Source: Microbacterium sp. LWH3-1.2
GTDB lineage: Bacteria; Actinomycetota; Actinomycetes; Actinomycetales; Microbacteriaceae
NCBI RefSeq assembly: GCF_040675855.1
Contig: NZ_JBEGIK010000001.1
Span: 1,426,001-1,490,000, forward strand
Reading direction: 5' to 3'
DNA: 64,000 bases
Shown: positions 18,725 through 27,567 of the stretch, one piece after another
How the letters are laid out: every line of letters starts with the position of its first letter
Position numbering within the stretch: the first letter of the stretch is position 1
Program-made: the position numbers and the translations under genes
The notes under the pieces: generated by a model
What the model saw: the letters and a program-made list of their open reading frames with translations, nothing else
The model's database searches: none
What the model was told of the DNA's origin: nothing

Positions 18725-20158
18725 GTGGCCGATATCGTCTCGCAGCCGTGGTTCTGGCCCGCCGTCGTCGTCTCGGTGGGGCTGCCGCTCGCGCTCATCG
18801 GACTGACGGAGTTCCACAACGCGCTGGCCCGCCGCGGCAGCCGCGCGGCGCCGATCGTGCTGATGGTGCGCAACTACCTCGTGCCGGTCGCGGGCATCCT
18901 GGTGCTGCTCAGCCAGCCGGGCGCGTGGGAGGGGTCGGGCACGTGGCCGAAGGTCGTGTGGACGATCTTCGGGCTGCTCGTGATCGTCGTCACGATCAAC
19001 GCCGTCAACCACCTGGTCTTCCACCGCGCGGAGAAGGGATCGTGGCGCGACCGCTTCCCGACGATCTTCAGCGACCTCATCCGGTTCGTCTTCATCATCC
19101 TCGGCATCGCGGCGGTGTTCTGGTGGGTGTGGGATGCCGACGTCGCCGGCGTGTTCGCCGCACTCGGCATCACGTCGATCGTGGTCGGGCTCGCCCTGCA
19201 GAACGCGGTCGGGTCGATCGTGTCGGGCCTCTTCCTGGTGTTCGAGGCGCCGTTCGAACTCGGGGACTGGATCGAGACCGGCGGCACGCGCGGGCAGATC
19301 GTCGAGGTCAACTGGCGCGCGGTGCACCTCGAGACCGGCAACGGCACGGTCATCATCCCCACCGCGGAACTCGCCGGCGGCTCGTTCGTGAATCTCTCGC
19401 GCAATCCGGAGCCGTACGCCGCGACCCTCGGGGTGCAGTTCGGCACCGACGACCCGCCGGGCCGCGTGCGGGAGCTGCTCGTGGCGGTGGCCCGCGACAT
19501 CCCGCTGCTGTCGCCGGATCTCGAACCCTCGGCAGTGACCGTGGGCGGTTCGCGGTACGAGGTGGCGATTCCGCTGCGCACCCCCGGCGATCGCGCCGAT
19601 GCTCTCGATGCCTTCGCGACCCGCATCTGGTACGCCGCGCGCCGCGCCGACCTGCACCTCGACGGCGACCTCACCGACGACTGGCGAACACCCGCGCGGC
19701 TGCAGGACGCGCTGCGGCAGATCGCGCCGTCGCTGAGCCTCGCGTCCGGCGAGGCGGAGTCGCTCGCCGCTCACGCGCGGCTGGAGCGCTACTGCGCGGG
19801 AGAGTCGCTGCTACGACCCGGCATCGTTCCCGTGGAGACCCGCTTCATCCTCGCCGGCTCCGTCGTGCTGGGCATCCCGACCGAGGACGAGGGTTTCGTG
19901 CAAGTGGGGGTGCTGGCGGCGGGCGACGCCGTCGGGCTCACCGCTCTCTCCCGCACGCCGACGATCTCGCGGGCGCTGGCGACGAGCGAGGTGGACGTCG
20001 TGGTCGTGCCCGTCTCCGCACTCGACGACATCGTGCGCGCGCATCCCGTGGTCGCGCGCGAGATCGTCCGCGAGAGCGAGAACCGCCTCCGCCAGGCCGG
20101 TGCCGCGCTCGCCGCGGTCGGCGAGACGCTGCCCCGCGGCCGCTTCGTCGTCGGGTGA
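18725..20158 (+). CDS. MscS-type channel with C-terminal cyclic-nucleotide-binding domain
   Basis: The 477-residue product has about four TM segments in residues 10-165. The pore-lining helix and beta domain of MscS channels follow (GITSIVVGLALQNAVGSIVS, FELGDWIE, then VNWRAVHLETGNGTVIIPTA). From about 345 a cyclic-nucleotide-binding fold is seen (GESLLRPG, FILAGSVVLG). Its phosphate-binding-cassette-like part is AAGDAVGLTALSRTPTISRA, with the canonical Glu replaced by Asp and an Arg kept. This is the architecture of bacterial cyclic-nucleotide-gated MscS relatives. Placement eight bases after a cyclase-like gene suggests that the channel is the receptor for that signal. The start is GTG at 18725. 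Confidence 0.9.
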   Translation: MADIVSQPWFWPAVVVSVGLPLALIGLTEFHNALARRGSRAAPIVLMVRNYLVPVAGILVLLSQPGAWEGSGTWPKVVWTIFGLLVIVVTINAVNHLVFHRAEKGSWRDRFPTIFSDLIRFVFIILGIAAVFWWVWDADVAGVFAALGITSIVVGLALQNAVGSIVSGLFLVFEAPFELGDWIETGGTRGQIVEVNWRAVHLETGNGTVIIPTAELAGGSFVNLSRNPEPYAATLGVQFGTDDPPGRVRELLVAVARDIPLLSPDLEPSAVTVGGSRYEVAIPLRTPGDRADALDAFATRIWYAARRADLHLDGDLTDDWRTPARLQDALRQIAPSLSLASGEAESLAAHARLERYCAGESLLRPGIVPVETRFILAGSVVLGIPTEDEGFVQVGVLAAGDAVGLTALSRTPTISRALATSEVDVVVVPVSALDDIVRAHPVVAREIVRESENRLRQAGAALAAVGETLPRGRFVVG

Positions 20159-20182
20159 CGGCGCGTCGGTAGGCTGGAGTCC

Positions 20183-21043
20183 GTGCGGATCCGCCTCGAC
20201 ATCGCCTACGACGGCACGCATTTCCGAGGGTGGGCGCGCCAGCCCCGACTGCGCACGGTCCAAGAGACGCTCGAAGCCTCGCTCGCGCGCGTGCTCGGCG
20301 GTGACCCGCGGCTCGTGGTCGCCGGACGCACCGACGCGGGCGTGCACGCCACCGGCCAGGTGGCGCACGTGGACCTCGACGAGAGCCAGCAGCAGCGCAT
20401 GCTGGCGCGGCACGCGCGCTCGGCCACCGACATCCCCACCGCCGACGACCGCGCCACGGCGCTCGCCGCGCGCATGACGGGGGTGGTGGGCGCCTACTCC
20501 GACGTCGCCGTCACGGGCTCGCGCATCGCGCCCGACGGCTTCGACGCCCGCTTCTCGGCGGTGTGGCGCCGCTACGAGTACCGCATCGGCGACACCGTCA
20601 CCGGCTACGACCCGCTCGAGCGCCATCGTACGACCTCGGTGCGCGCGGCTCTCGATGCGGAGGCGATGGATGCTGCGGCCCGCGCTCTCATCGGACTCCA
20701 CGACTTCGCCGCCTACTGCAAGCCGCGCGAAGAGGCCACGACGATCCGCACACTGCTCGAGTTCGACTGGCACCGCGACGCCGCGGGAGTGCTCGTCGCG
20801 AACGTCAAGGCCGACGCGTTCTGCCACAGCATGGTGCGGGCGCTCGTCGGGGCGTGCGTCGCCGTCGGCGAGGGCAGGCTCGACGTGGAGGACGTCGTCG
20901 ACATCCGCGACGCGCAGGAGCGCGTGCCCGAGGTGAAGGTGCTCGCGGCGCGCGGGCTCACCCTCACCGAGGTCGGCTACCCCGCCGACGACCTGCTCGC
21001 CCAGCGCGCCGAGAAGACCCGCGCGCGGCGCGACCGCGAGTGA
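20183..21043 (+). CDS. truA: tRNA pseudouridine synthase A
   Basis: It converts U38-U40 of the tRNA anticodon stem to pseudouridine. The catalytic Asp is D51 in GRTDAGVHATGQ. Also visible are YDGTHFRGWARQP, the RRYEYRI strand and FCHSMVRALVG. The product has 286 residues, with an insert after residue 65 relative to the E. coli enzyme. The start is GTG at 20183; a TAGGCT -10-like element (20170-20175) ends seven bases before it, so the mRNA is probably leaderless. Confidence 0.95.
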   Translation: MRIRLDIAYDGTHFRGWARQPRLRTVQETLEASLARVLGGDPRLVVAGRTDAGVHATGQVAHVDLDESQQQRMLARHARSATDIPTADDRATALAARMTGVVGAYSDVAVTGSRIAPDGFDARFSAVWRRYEYRIGDTVTGYDPLERHRTTSVRAALDAEAMDAAARALIGLHDFAAYCKPREEATTIRTLLEFDWHRDAAGVLVANVKADAFCHSMVRALVGACVAVGEGRLDVEDVVDIRDAQERVPEVKVLAARGLTLTEVGYPADDLLAQRAEKTRARRDRE

Positions 21044-21094
21044 TATCGCCCCGCTAGACTGACCGGACGTTTTCCGGCGCGACTCGGGGGTTCT

Positions 21095-21691
21095 ATGCGC
21101 AGGTGGAACCGGTTCGCCGGTGTCGTGACGATCTCGCTCGTGGGCGTGGCTGCTCTTGCCGGCTGCGGGCCTGCGCCGTGGGAAGAGGGAGCGGGCGGCA
21201 GCACGCCGACCTCGACGTCGACCGCGATCCCGACGCCGGTGCCCAACGACCTCTCGGGCGGGGCGACCCAGCGCGAGCTCGCCGCCGGCGCGGTCACCGC
21301 GACGATCGACTACTGGTCGACGCTCTCGATGGATGAGTGGACCGCCGAGGCGATCAAACCCGTCAGCATCTCGCTCATGACGACAGTCACGCCGAACGAC
21401 GGCCAGAAGGTGTACCTGCAGCGCGCGACCATGACGGCCGTCCCGGCGACGCCGACGGGTGCGCTGGACGCTCTCGCCCCGCAGGTCGACGCCTCCACGG
21501 TGAGCCCCGGCTACCTCGTGCTGGATCCGTACAGCTACTCCCAGACCTTCAACGTCGGGCCGGTGCCTGCCGAGGCGACGTACGTGACGCTGCAGTTCAG
21601 CTACGACTTCCTCGTGCAGACGACGCCGACGTCGAGCGAGTACGCCAAGCAGACGGCGACCGACACGCTCACGGTAGCTCTGACTCACTGA
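21095..21691 (+). CDS. predicted lipoprotein of unknown function
   Basis: A signal peptide (RRWNRFAGVVTISLVGVAA) ends in a lipobox LAGC, with the lipidated Cys near residue 26. A Thr/Pro/Ser-rich linker follows, then about 140 residues predicted to be mostly beta, with no motif I recognise. It is secreted and probably bound to the outer face of the membrane. A TAGACT element lies 35 bases upstream. The 3' end overlaps the convergent gene by 23 bases. Confidence 0.8.
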   Translation: MRRWNRFAGVVTISLVGVAALAGCGPAPWEEGAGGSTPTSTSTAIPTPVPNDLSGGATQRELAAGAVTATIDYWSTLSMDEWTAEAIKPVSISLMTTVTPNDGQKVYLQRATMTAVPATPTGALDALAPQVDASTVSPGYLVLDPYSYSQTFNVGPVPAEATYVTLQFSYDFLVQTTPTSSEYAKQTATDTLTVALTH

Positions 21692-22844
21692 TCAGGCGGT
21701 TGACGATGGTGGCGCCGACGCGCTCCCATCGGTCGCCGCCTTTGCCGCTCGCAACGCGCGCGGCCTCGCGGCCGGTGTACACGAGCGTGTCGAGGTCGTA
21801 GCCGAGAACCGAGACCGGCGCCCAGCCGGCGCTCGCCGTCGGGCGGATCGGCAGCGCCCCGTGCACGTCGAGGAGTGTCACCCGTTCCAGGGTGGCGCGC
21901 AGCAGGTCGCGCACCACGGCATCGGACCGGGGCACGAGCACGACGACCGCGCCCGCTGAGGGAGATCCGACGTCGGACTCGGCGGGGAATGCCGCCCGCA
22001 CCTCGTCCTCGAGTCGCTCCGACAGGGCGGCGAACGCCGCCGCCCCCGCGGTCTGGCGGATGTCGGCGGCGTCGTCGAGCCCGAGGTAGACGACCGACCA
22101 CGGCTCCGAGGTCCTCTGCGCCCGCGCCAGGCGGTCGCCCGCGGTCCGCTCGAACTGCTGCCACGCCGTCGAGACGGTCGCGGCGCGACCGAGCCCGCTG
22201 TCGCGCGCCGTGGTGCCGACCACCGCGATCAGCGCACAGGCCACGTACACCAGCATCCCGGCCGAAGAGATCAGGCGAACGAGCTCGAAGTCGTCGCCGC
22301 CCGAGGGCGGGAACACGAGGCCGGCGATCAACGTTCCCACGCCGGTCACGAAGAACGCGACCGACACGATCACGAGCGGCAGCAGCAGGCGGTCGTTGCG
22401 CCGGGACGAGGACCGAGCCCAGTCCAGGACGAACAGACCCGCGAACACGGATGCTGCGAAGAAGACCGTGCGATACGCCACTGTGAACCATGCGATGTCG
22501 GCGACGATCGCCAGCGAGAACGCCGACACCGCCGCCATGGCCGCCCCTGCCCAGACGTGCGGACGCAGCCCCCATGCGGCACGGAAGCCCGACCACAGGA
22601 ACGCGGGGGCGCCCATCAGCGCGCCGAGCGACGCGCGGCGGAGAGGCTCGGCGCCGGTGACATCCCCCGCCACGACGCCGTAGGTGGCGAGCATCGCGAG
22701 GGTGAAGGCGATGCTCCAGTACAGCGTCGGGAGCCCCGGCCGCACCAGGAACGCGATGCCGATGGTGAGCATCGTCGCGAGCGTGGTGATCACCGCCTGT
22801 GCGGTGCCCAGGTCCACGCCGGTTCCGGCGATGAGGTCGGTCAT
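21669..22844 (-). CDS. seven-TM protein with degenerate GGDEF-like domain
   Basis: A 391-residue protein. Residues 1-215 hold about seven hydrophobic segments. The cytoplasmic C-terminus (about 225-385) follows the layout of a GGDEF domain (WSVVYLGLDDAADIRQTAGA, then AAFAALSERLEDEVRAAFP, then DTLVYTGREAARVASGKGGD), but where GGDEF would stand the text is GSPSAGAVVVLV. Diguanylate cyclase activity is therefore unlikely. Its ATG overlaps the kinase stop (ATGA), so the two are co-translated and may act in one signalling complex. Assignment to the GGDEF fold is my inference from pattern only. Confidence 0.65.
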   Translation of the reverse strand: MTDLIAGTGVDLGTAQAVITTLATMLTIGIAFLVRPGLPTLYWSIAFTLAMLATYGVVAGDVTGAEPLRRASLGALMGAPAFLWSGFRAAWGLRPHVWAGAAMAAVSAFSLAIVADIAWFTVAYRTVFFAASVFAGLFVLDWARSSSRRNDRLLLPLVIVSVAFFVTGVGTLIAGLVFPPSGGDDFELVRLISSAGMLVYVACALIAVVGTTARDSGLGRAATVSTAWQQFERTAGDRLARAQRTSEPWSVVYLGLDDAADIRQTAGAAAFAALSERLEDEVRAAFPAESDVGSPSAGAVVVLVPRSDAVVRDLLRATLERVTLLDVHGALPIRPTASAGWAPVSVLGYDLDTLVYTGREAARVASGKGGDRWERVGATIVNRLISESELP

Positions 22845-24523
22845 GCTCGTCCTTCTGTGTCGCGCCCGGCCTCCGGCCGCGTGGCCGGATCCCCGGCCAG
22901 CTCTCCGGCCAGGGGCAGGCGGATCGTGACGGTGGTGCCGGCCCCGGCGTCGCTGTCGATCGAGAGCGTGCCGCCGTGGGCGAGCACGATGTCGTTGCTG
23001 ATGCCGAGGCCGAGGCCGGTGCCGCCGGACGTCTTCTTGGCTTCCTCGGTGCGGAAGTACGGCGTGAGGATGTTGGGCAGGTCCTCGGCCGCGATCCCGA
23101 TGCCGGTGTCGGCGACCGACAGCACGACCTGGTGATGCTCGACGGCACCGGCGATGCGCACACGGCCGTCTCGCGGGGTGTACTTGATCGCGTTGCTCAC
23201 GACGTTGTCGACGACCTGCCGCAGCCGGAACCCGTCGGCGGTGATCGGCAGCGCCTCGTCGGCCTGAACGTCGATCGAGATATCGCCCGAGACGGCGGTC
23301 GGGCGGAACGAGGCGACCGACTCGAGCAGGATCTGACGCAGGTCGATGTCGTCGACGTCGTCGCGGAACGAGAAGCCGCGTTTCGAGGTCGTGCCCAGCG
23401 TCTGGACCATCGTCAGCATGCGATCGCTCGCCGCGACGATCGACTCGAACCGCTCACGCGTGCGCGGGGTGAGGTCGTCGAGCTCGAGGGCGAGCTCCGC
23501 GTTGCCGATCATCACCGTGAGCGGGTGCTTCAGCTCGTGCGACGCCATCGCGGTGAAACGCTCGCGCTCGCGCTGGGCGTAGGTGAGGGCGGTCACGTCA
23601 TGGACGAGGAGAAGGATGCTGGAGCCCTCGCCTCCGCCGGCGGCGAGGCGCTTGGCGGTCACCGAGAGCGCACGCCACTCGCCGGCTGCGGTGAACAGCC
23701 AGACCGAGGCATCCGTGAAGGTCTCGCCGCGTGCGGCGCGTGCGAACGGCCGCTCCGAGAACGGCACCGGCATGCCGCGCCGCCCGGTGTACTCGACGGA
23801 GCGGGCGGGCAGCGTCGGGTCGAGCGGGTCGAGGCCGTACAGGCGCGAGTACGCGTCGTTGACGGCGAGCACGGAGCCGTCGTCGGAGATGCGGGCGATG
23901 CCGGTGTCGACGCCGTTGAGGATCTCGCTGGTGCGCCGCTGCTGGTCGGCCCTGCGCGTGTAGGTGGCGGTGAGGCGATCGGCCTGGCGCTTGAGCAGTC
24001 GCCGCAGCGAGCGGGTGCGGCGGAGGGCGAGGTGGGCGGTGATGCCGATGAACGTCAGCGACAGCAGCACGACGAAAGCGCGCAGTGCGGCGATGCTGCC
24101 CGTCGAAATGGCCGAGTCGACCAGAAGGATGACGCCGATGGTGGCGAGCATCGCTCCGAGGGCGGTCGCCCGGAAATGCATCGCGACCCACATCACGGGG
24201 AAGCCCCACAGATAGCCGAGGCGCAGCTCCATGCCGCTGGACATCAGACCGATGGCGACTGCGTCGGCGAACGGGATCACGAGCACCGCGAGCGTGGGCA
24301 GCCGCGACCACGGCAGGGCCAGCGTGGCGATCGAGAGCACGACGACCGCGAATGTGCCCGCGAGGAAGTTCCAGCGGCCGAAGATCGCCGGCTGCAGCGC
24401 CATCACGAGGATCGCCGTGATGAGCACGCTCGCGGCGAGCACGAGCTGTGTGAGCCAGATCGACCGGGTGCGGCCGTCGGGCGCGCCCACGACGAGCGTC
24501 GGTCGTGCAGCCCCGGTAGCCAT
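22841..24523 (-). CDS. membrane sensor histidine kinase
   Basis: A 560-residue kinase. Six hydrophobic segments lie in residues 22-165, then a PAS-like domain (about 198-310), the dimerisation box SHELKHPLTVMIGNAEL with phospho-acceptor H329, and an ATPase domain with N box VVSNAIKY, G1 DTGIGI and G2 GGTGLGLGI. The start is ATG at 24523; TAGAAT on the same strand ends six bases before it, indicating a leaderless mRNA. It is divergent from the GT2 synthase, and an OmpR-type regulator lies 2 kb away at 26517-27443. Pairing with that regulator is likely but not shown. Confidence 0.92.
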   Translation of the reverse strand: MATGAARPTLVVGAPDGRTRSIWLTQLVLAASVLITAILVMALQPAIFGRWNFLAGTFAVVVLSIATLALPWSRLPTLAVLVIPFADAVAIGLMSSGMELRLGYLWGFPVMWVAMHFRATALGAMLATIGVILLVDSAISTGSIAALRAFVVLLSLTFIGITAHLALRRTRSLRRLLKRQADRLTATYTRRADQQRRTSEILNGVDTGIARISDDGSVLAVNDAYSRLYGLDPLDPTLPARSVEYTGRRGMPVPFSERPFARAARGETFTDASVWLFTAAGEWRALSVTAKRLAAGGGEGSSILLLVHDVTALTYAQRERERFTAMASHELKHPLTVMIGNAELALELDDLTPRTRERFESIVAASDRMLTMVQTLGTTSKRGFSFRDDVDDIDLRQILLESVASFRPTAVSGDISIDVQADEALPITADGFRLRQVVDNVVSNAIKYTPRDGRVRIAGAVEHHQVVLSVADTGIGIAAEDLPNILTPYFRTEEAKKTSGGTGLGLGISNDIVLAHGGTLSIDSDAGAGTTVTIRLPLAGELAGDPATRPEAGRDTEGRA

Positions 24524-24588
24524 ACGGCGATTCTATTGACCCGGCCACCCCGCATTTCGGTGCCGAGCCGATGATCGGCAAACGCTCT

Positions 24589-24654
24589 CTTGCGGATGCC
24601 TTGCGGAAACCTTGCGGTTGTGTTCGCGGTCTCTCGGAGGGCCCTTGCGGTCGG
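24589..24654 (+). promoter_or_regulatory. 11-bp-spaced direct repeats, probable response-regulator operator
   Basis: CTTGCGG occurs at 24589, 24600, 24611 and 24644, all in one 11-base register. The unit at 24622 is a weak match (GTTCGCG) and the one at 24633 is diverged. Tandem 11-base repeats are the usual binding pattern of OmpR/PhoB-family regulators. The array lies in the divergent region between the kinase gene and the GT2 synthase gene. Confidence 0.65.
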
Positions 24655-24712
24655 TGGGAGAAGCTCTTCATGTGCCGGAGACACCGGCCGGAGAATCCGA
24701 AAGGCGACGAAC

Positions 24713-26200
24713 GTGACCGACATCGTCCCCCTCATCCGCAGCAAGCGGACGCACCACGGTGACGCCCCCGCTCCGCTCGAGGACGTCACGACTGTCCACG
24801 GTCACGCCCACAGATTCGCCGACGACTTCGAGGCCGTACTCGATGACACGTCGGTGCACCGCTCGACCATCGGCTGCGTCATCCCCGCGTACAACGAGGA
24901 GGAGTCGATCGCCCAGGTGATCGAGTCGCTGCTCGGTCAGACGCGCGTGCCGGATGTCATCCACGTCGTCGTCAACAACACGTCCGACGCGACGGTCAAG
25001 CTCGCGTCGCAGTACGCCGGTCCGCACGAGGTCGTCACCGAGCTCGGCGAGCAGTTCACCGAGGTCTTCGTCCACGACATCGGCAAGAACCCCGACAAGA
25101 AGGTCGGCGCGCTCAACTACGGCTACACGCTGGTCGAGGGCTACGACTACCTGCTCGGCGTCGACGGCGACACCGTGGCCGACGCGAAGGCCGTCGAATA
25201 CCTCGAGGCCGAGGCCACGAGCGACACCCGCATCGGCGGCATCTCGGCGATCTACTCGATCGACGACAAGCCGATCAAGGGTGCCCTGGCGAAGTTCCTC
25301 ACGACCGGTCAGCGCTCGCAGTTCGCGGCCTTCAATCTGCACAACCTGCTTCGCGGCCGCAACATGGCGGTGCTCGGCGGCCAGTTCTCGATCTTCTCGA
25401 CGCACGCCCTGCGCGACGTGATGAAGGAGAACCACCAGTCGACCCCGTGGGTCAAGGACTCCGAGGTCGAGGACTCGCTGCTCTCGCTGCAGATCAAGAG
25501 CGCCGGGTACCTCACGAAGATCAGCCCCTTCGCCCGTGCCGACGTCGGCGGCATGACGACCCTCCGCGCACTCGACGCGCAGCAGGTCAAGTGGACGTAC
25601 GGCGCCATCGAGCTCATGTGGCCGGGCCAGCGCGGTGACACCAAGGGCCAGCCGTTCCATCCGAACCTGCGTGTCCGCTGGCTCGAGCACTTCGACATGC
25701 TCATGAACATGTTCGTGCGTGTCGCGTTCATCACCCTGCTGGCGGCATCGCTGTCGATCGGCGCGTTCGAGTTCTCGTACTGGTGGCTCATCCCGCCGGT
25801 GGTCGCGATCGCGCTGAACACCCGCATGGCGCTGACGATGAACAACCGCAATGCGCGGGACATCATCTTCGGCCTGACGCTGGTCCCGGCCGAGATCTAC
25901 ATGTGGATCCGCTGCAGCCACTTCGTGCGCTCCTGGACCAGGTTCCTGTCGCGCAAGAAGGTCGACAACTGGGCCATGCAGGCGAAGGCCGAGCGCGGCG
26001 GCGGCTTCGGCCACTGGACGCCGCTCATCCTCGCCGTCGCCGTCATCGCCGCGATGGTCGCGATCTGGATCATGCTCCCCGTGATGGTGCAGTCCACCGT
26101 CCTGTGGATCGGCTGGCCGATCGTCGGCGTCGTCACGGTGCTGCAGACGCTGTCCATGTTCTTCAAGCTCATCCGTCGTCATCACGGATACAAGGTCTGA
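24713..26200 (+). CDS. processive GT2 polysaccharide synthase
   Basis: A 495-residue inverting glycosyltransferase of the cellulose/hyaluronan synthase type. Motifs in order are CVIPAYNEEESI, VNNTSDAT, the DxD site in LLGVDGDTVAD, VEDSLL with the catalytic Asp, and QQVKW in place of QxxRW. Four to five TM helices follow from about residue 335. I start at the GTG at 24713 after GAAAGGCGACGAAC. The product would be a beta-linked homopolymer made at the membrane. The GH6 glucanase and two-component genes nearby support a beta-glucan, but the donor sugar cannot be read from the sequence. The 11-bp repeats upstream suggest regulator control. Confidence 0.9.
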   Translation: MTDIVPLIRSKRTHHGDAPAPLEDVTTVHGHAHRFADDFEAVLDDTSVHRSTIGCVIPAYNEEESIAQVIESLLGQTRVPDVIHVVVNNTSDATVKLASQYAGPHEVVTELGEQFTEVFVHDIGKNPDKKVGALNYGYTLVEGYDYLLGVDGDTVADAKAVEYLEAEATSDTRIGGISAIYSIDDKPIKGALAKFLTTGQRSQFAAFNLHNLLRGRNMAVLGGQFSIFSTHALRDVMKENHQSTPWVKDSEVEDSLLSLQIKSAGYLTKISPFARADVGGMTTLRALDAQQVKWTYGAIELMWPGQRGDTKGQPFHPNLRVRWLEHFDMLMNMFVRVAFITLLAASLSIGAFEFSYWWLIPPVVAIALNTRMALTMNNRNARDIIFGLTLVPAEIYMWIRCSHFVRSWTRFLSRKKVDNWAMQAKAERGGGFGHWTPLILAVAVIAAMVAIWIMLPVMVQSTVLWIGWPIVGVVTVLQTLSMFFKLIRRHHGYKV

Positions 26201-26238
26201 CCCGGACCCGAATCGGGTCAGAACTGGGGAAGCGCCGC

Positions 26239-26474
26239 GGCTGGGGAGCACGGCGCAGGGGGAGGAGGTGAGGGTCCCGCCTTGGGGGAGGGGCGGGCAC
26301 CCTCACCGAACAAGCCGGGGCGGAGGCATCCGCTCGTCCGGCACACACCCGAAGCGTGTCACCACCGGGGTGGGCGCCGAAGCTGGGGACCACGGCGCGG
26401 GGGAGGAATGGGAGAGGGAGTCCGCACGGGGAGGAACGGACACCCTCGCCGAAAGAGAAGGGGGCATCCGCTCG
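26239..26474 (+). repeat. diverged direct repeat in a 316-base intergenic region
   Basis: Segments 26239-26336 and 26381-26474 share the order CTGGGGA.CACGGCGC, GGGGGAGGA, then GCACCCTCACCGAA or ACACCCTCGCCGAA, and GGCATCCGCTCG. They look like an old tandem duplication separated by 44 bases. No gene is visible between 26201 and 26516. Confidence 0.55.
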
Positions 26475-26498
26475 CGTGGGGCGAGCGGAGGCCCCCTT
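26458..26498. terminator. terminator between the GT2 and regulator genes
   Basis: The arms 26458-26474 (AAGGGGGCATCCGCTCG) and 26482-26498 pair at 16 of 17 positions with a 7-base loop. Located between convergent genes, it can stop transcription from both sides and is 19 bases from the regulator stop. Confidence 0.75.
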
Positions 26499-26516
26499 CC
26501 CTGTCTGAGGTGTGTG

Positions 26517-27443
26517 TCAGCCTTCGGACGTCAGCCGGTACCCGACGCCGCGCACGGTCTCGATGTACCGCGGGTTCGCGGCGCTCTCGCCGAGCTTGCG
26601 TCGCAGATTCGTCATATGCGCCTCGACCGCGCGCTTGTCGGCGTCGCCCACGAAGTAGCTCGTCACGTAGGACTCGCCGCGCAGCACCAGCGTGAGATCG
26701 GCCTTGCTGCGCACGCGCCGCTTCGACTCCAGCAGCGTCGCGAGCAGGTCGAACTCGGTGCGTGTGAGCTCGAGCTCGTCGCCTCCGATCAGCACGATGC
26801 GGTTCTCGGCGTGCAGCCGCAGGTCGCGGTGCGTCAGCCATTCGCCGTCGGCGTCGGAGTCGGCGTCGCCGATCGGAGAGACGGATGCTGCGCCCGACGG
26901 CACGATGACGGTCGCGGGTGTCGCGGGTGTCGCGAGGTCGAGGTCTTCCATCGCGGGTGCCGCCGGCACGGCGGTGGTCATCGCCCGCACGCCGGGGAAC
27001 GACGGACCCACGCTCCCCTGCGACGGTGCGGACGGCGCGGCCACCGCGCGCTCCGCGTCAGTCGTCCGCCGTCGCATGAGGGCCTCGACACGGGCGCGCA
27101 GCTCGCGGGGGCGGAAGGGCTTGAGAAGGTAGTCGTCGGCGCCGGCACCGAGACCGGCGATGACGTCGGCCTCATCGTTCATGCCGGTCAGCATGATGAT
27201 GTACGTGTCGGACTGGGCGCGGATGCGCTTGGCCGCCTCGATGCCGTCGATGCCGGGCATGTTGACGTCGATCGTCGTGAGCACGGGCTTGTAGGTGAGC
27301 ACCGCCCGCACGCCGTCGATGCCGTTGCCGACGGAGACGGTCGAGAACCCCGACGATTCGAGGACCTCGGCCAGGACGTGGCGGATCTCTTTGTCGTCCT
27401 CGATGATGACCGCTGTCTTCAGCTCGTCAGAAGGGGTGCTCAT
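26517..27443 (-). CDS. OmpR/PhoB-family response regulator
   Basis: A 308-residue DNA-binding regulator. The receiver domain has the acidic pair in IIEDD, the phospho-acceptor D59 in TTIDVNMPG, Thr in IIMLTGMND and Lys in DDYLLKPF. A winged-helix domain occupies about 210-305 (ELTRTEFDLLATLLESKRR, then EAHMTNLRRKLGE, YIETVRGVGYRL). The linker of about 80 residues, rich in Ala and Pro, is several times longer than usual. It probably acts with the kinase at 22841-24523 and could bind the repeats at 24589-24654. Confidence 0.93.
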   Translation of the reverse strand: MSTPSDELKTAVIIEDDKEIRHVLAEVLESSGFSTVSVGNGIDGVRAVLTYKPVLTTIDVNMPGIDGIEAAKRIRAQSDTYIIMLTGMNDEADVIAGLGAGADDYLLKPFRPRELRARVEALMRRRTTDAERAVAAPSAPSQGSVGPSFPGVRAMTTAVPAAPAMEDLDLATPATPATVIVPSGAASVSPIGDADSDADGEWLTHRDLRLHAENRIVLIGGDELELTRTEFDLLATLLESKRRVRSKADLTLVLRGESYVTSYFVGDADKRAVEAHMTNLRRKLGESAANPRYIETVRGVGYRLTSEG

Positions 27444-27567
27444 GCGTGGCGATCTTTCTCGGACGGTGGAACCGGATATGCGCCGATTACCGACCCCAGC
27501 CGCGGCCCCCGACGCATGCGCAAAGTACTCCCGATGCTACACAACACCGGGAAGGCCTGGTCGGGTA

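Noticed and set aside
14422..18873. A single open frame of about 1480 codons on the minus strand
   Set aside because: Only the part after 16338 has acyltransferase-3 features. The rest is antisense to the cyclase gene and reads as low-complexity Arg/Asp/His text typical of shadow frames in GC-rich DNA.
26201..26516. A small gene or CRISPR-like repeat in the gap
   Set aside because: Only two diverged repeat units exist, with no spacers of constant size and no open frame with a ribosome site.
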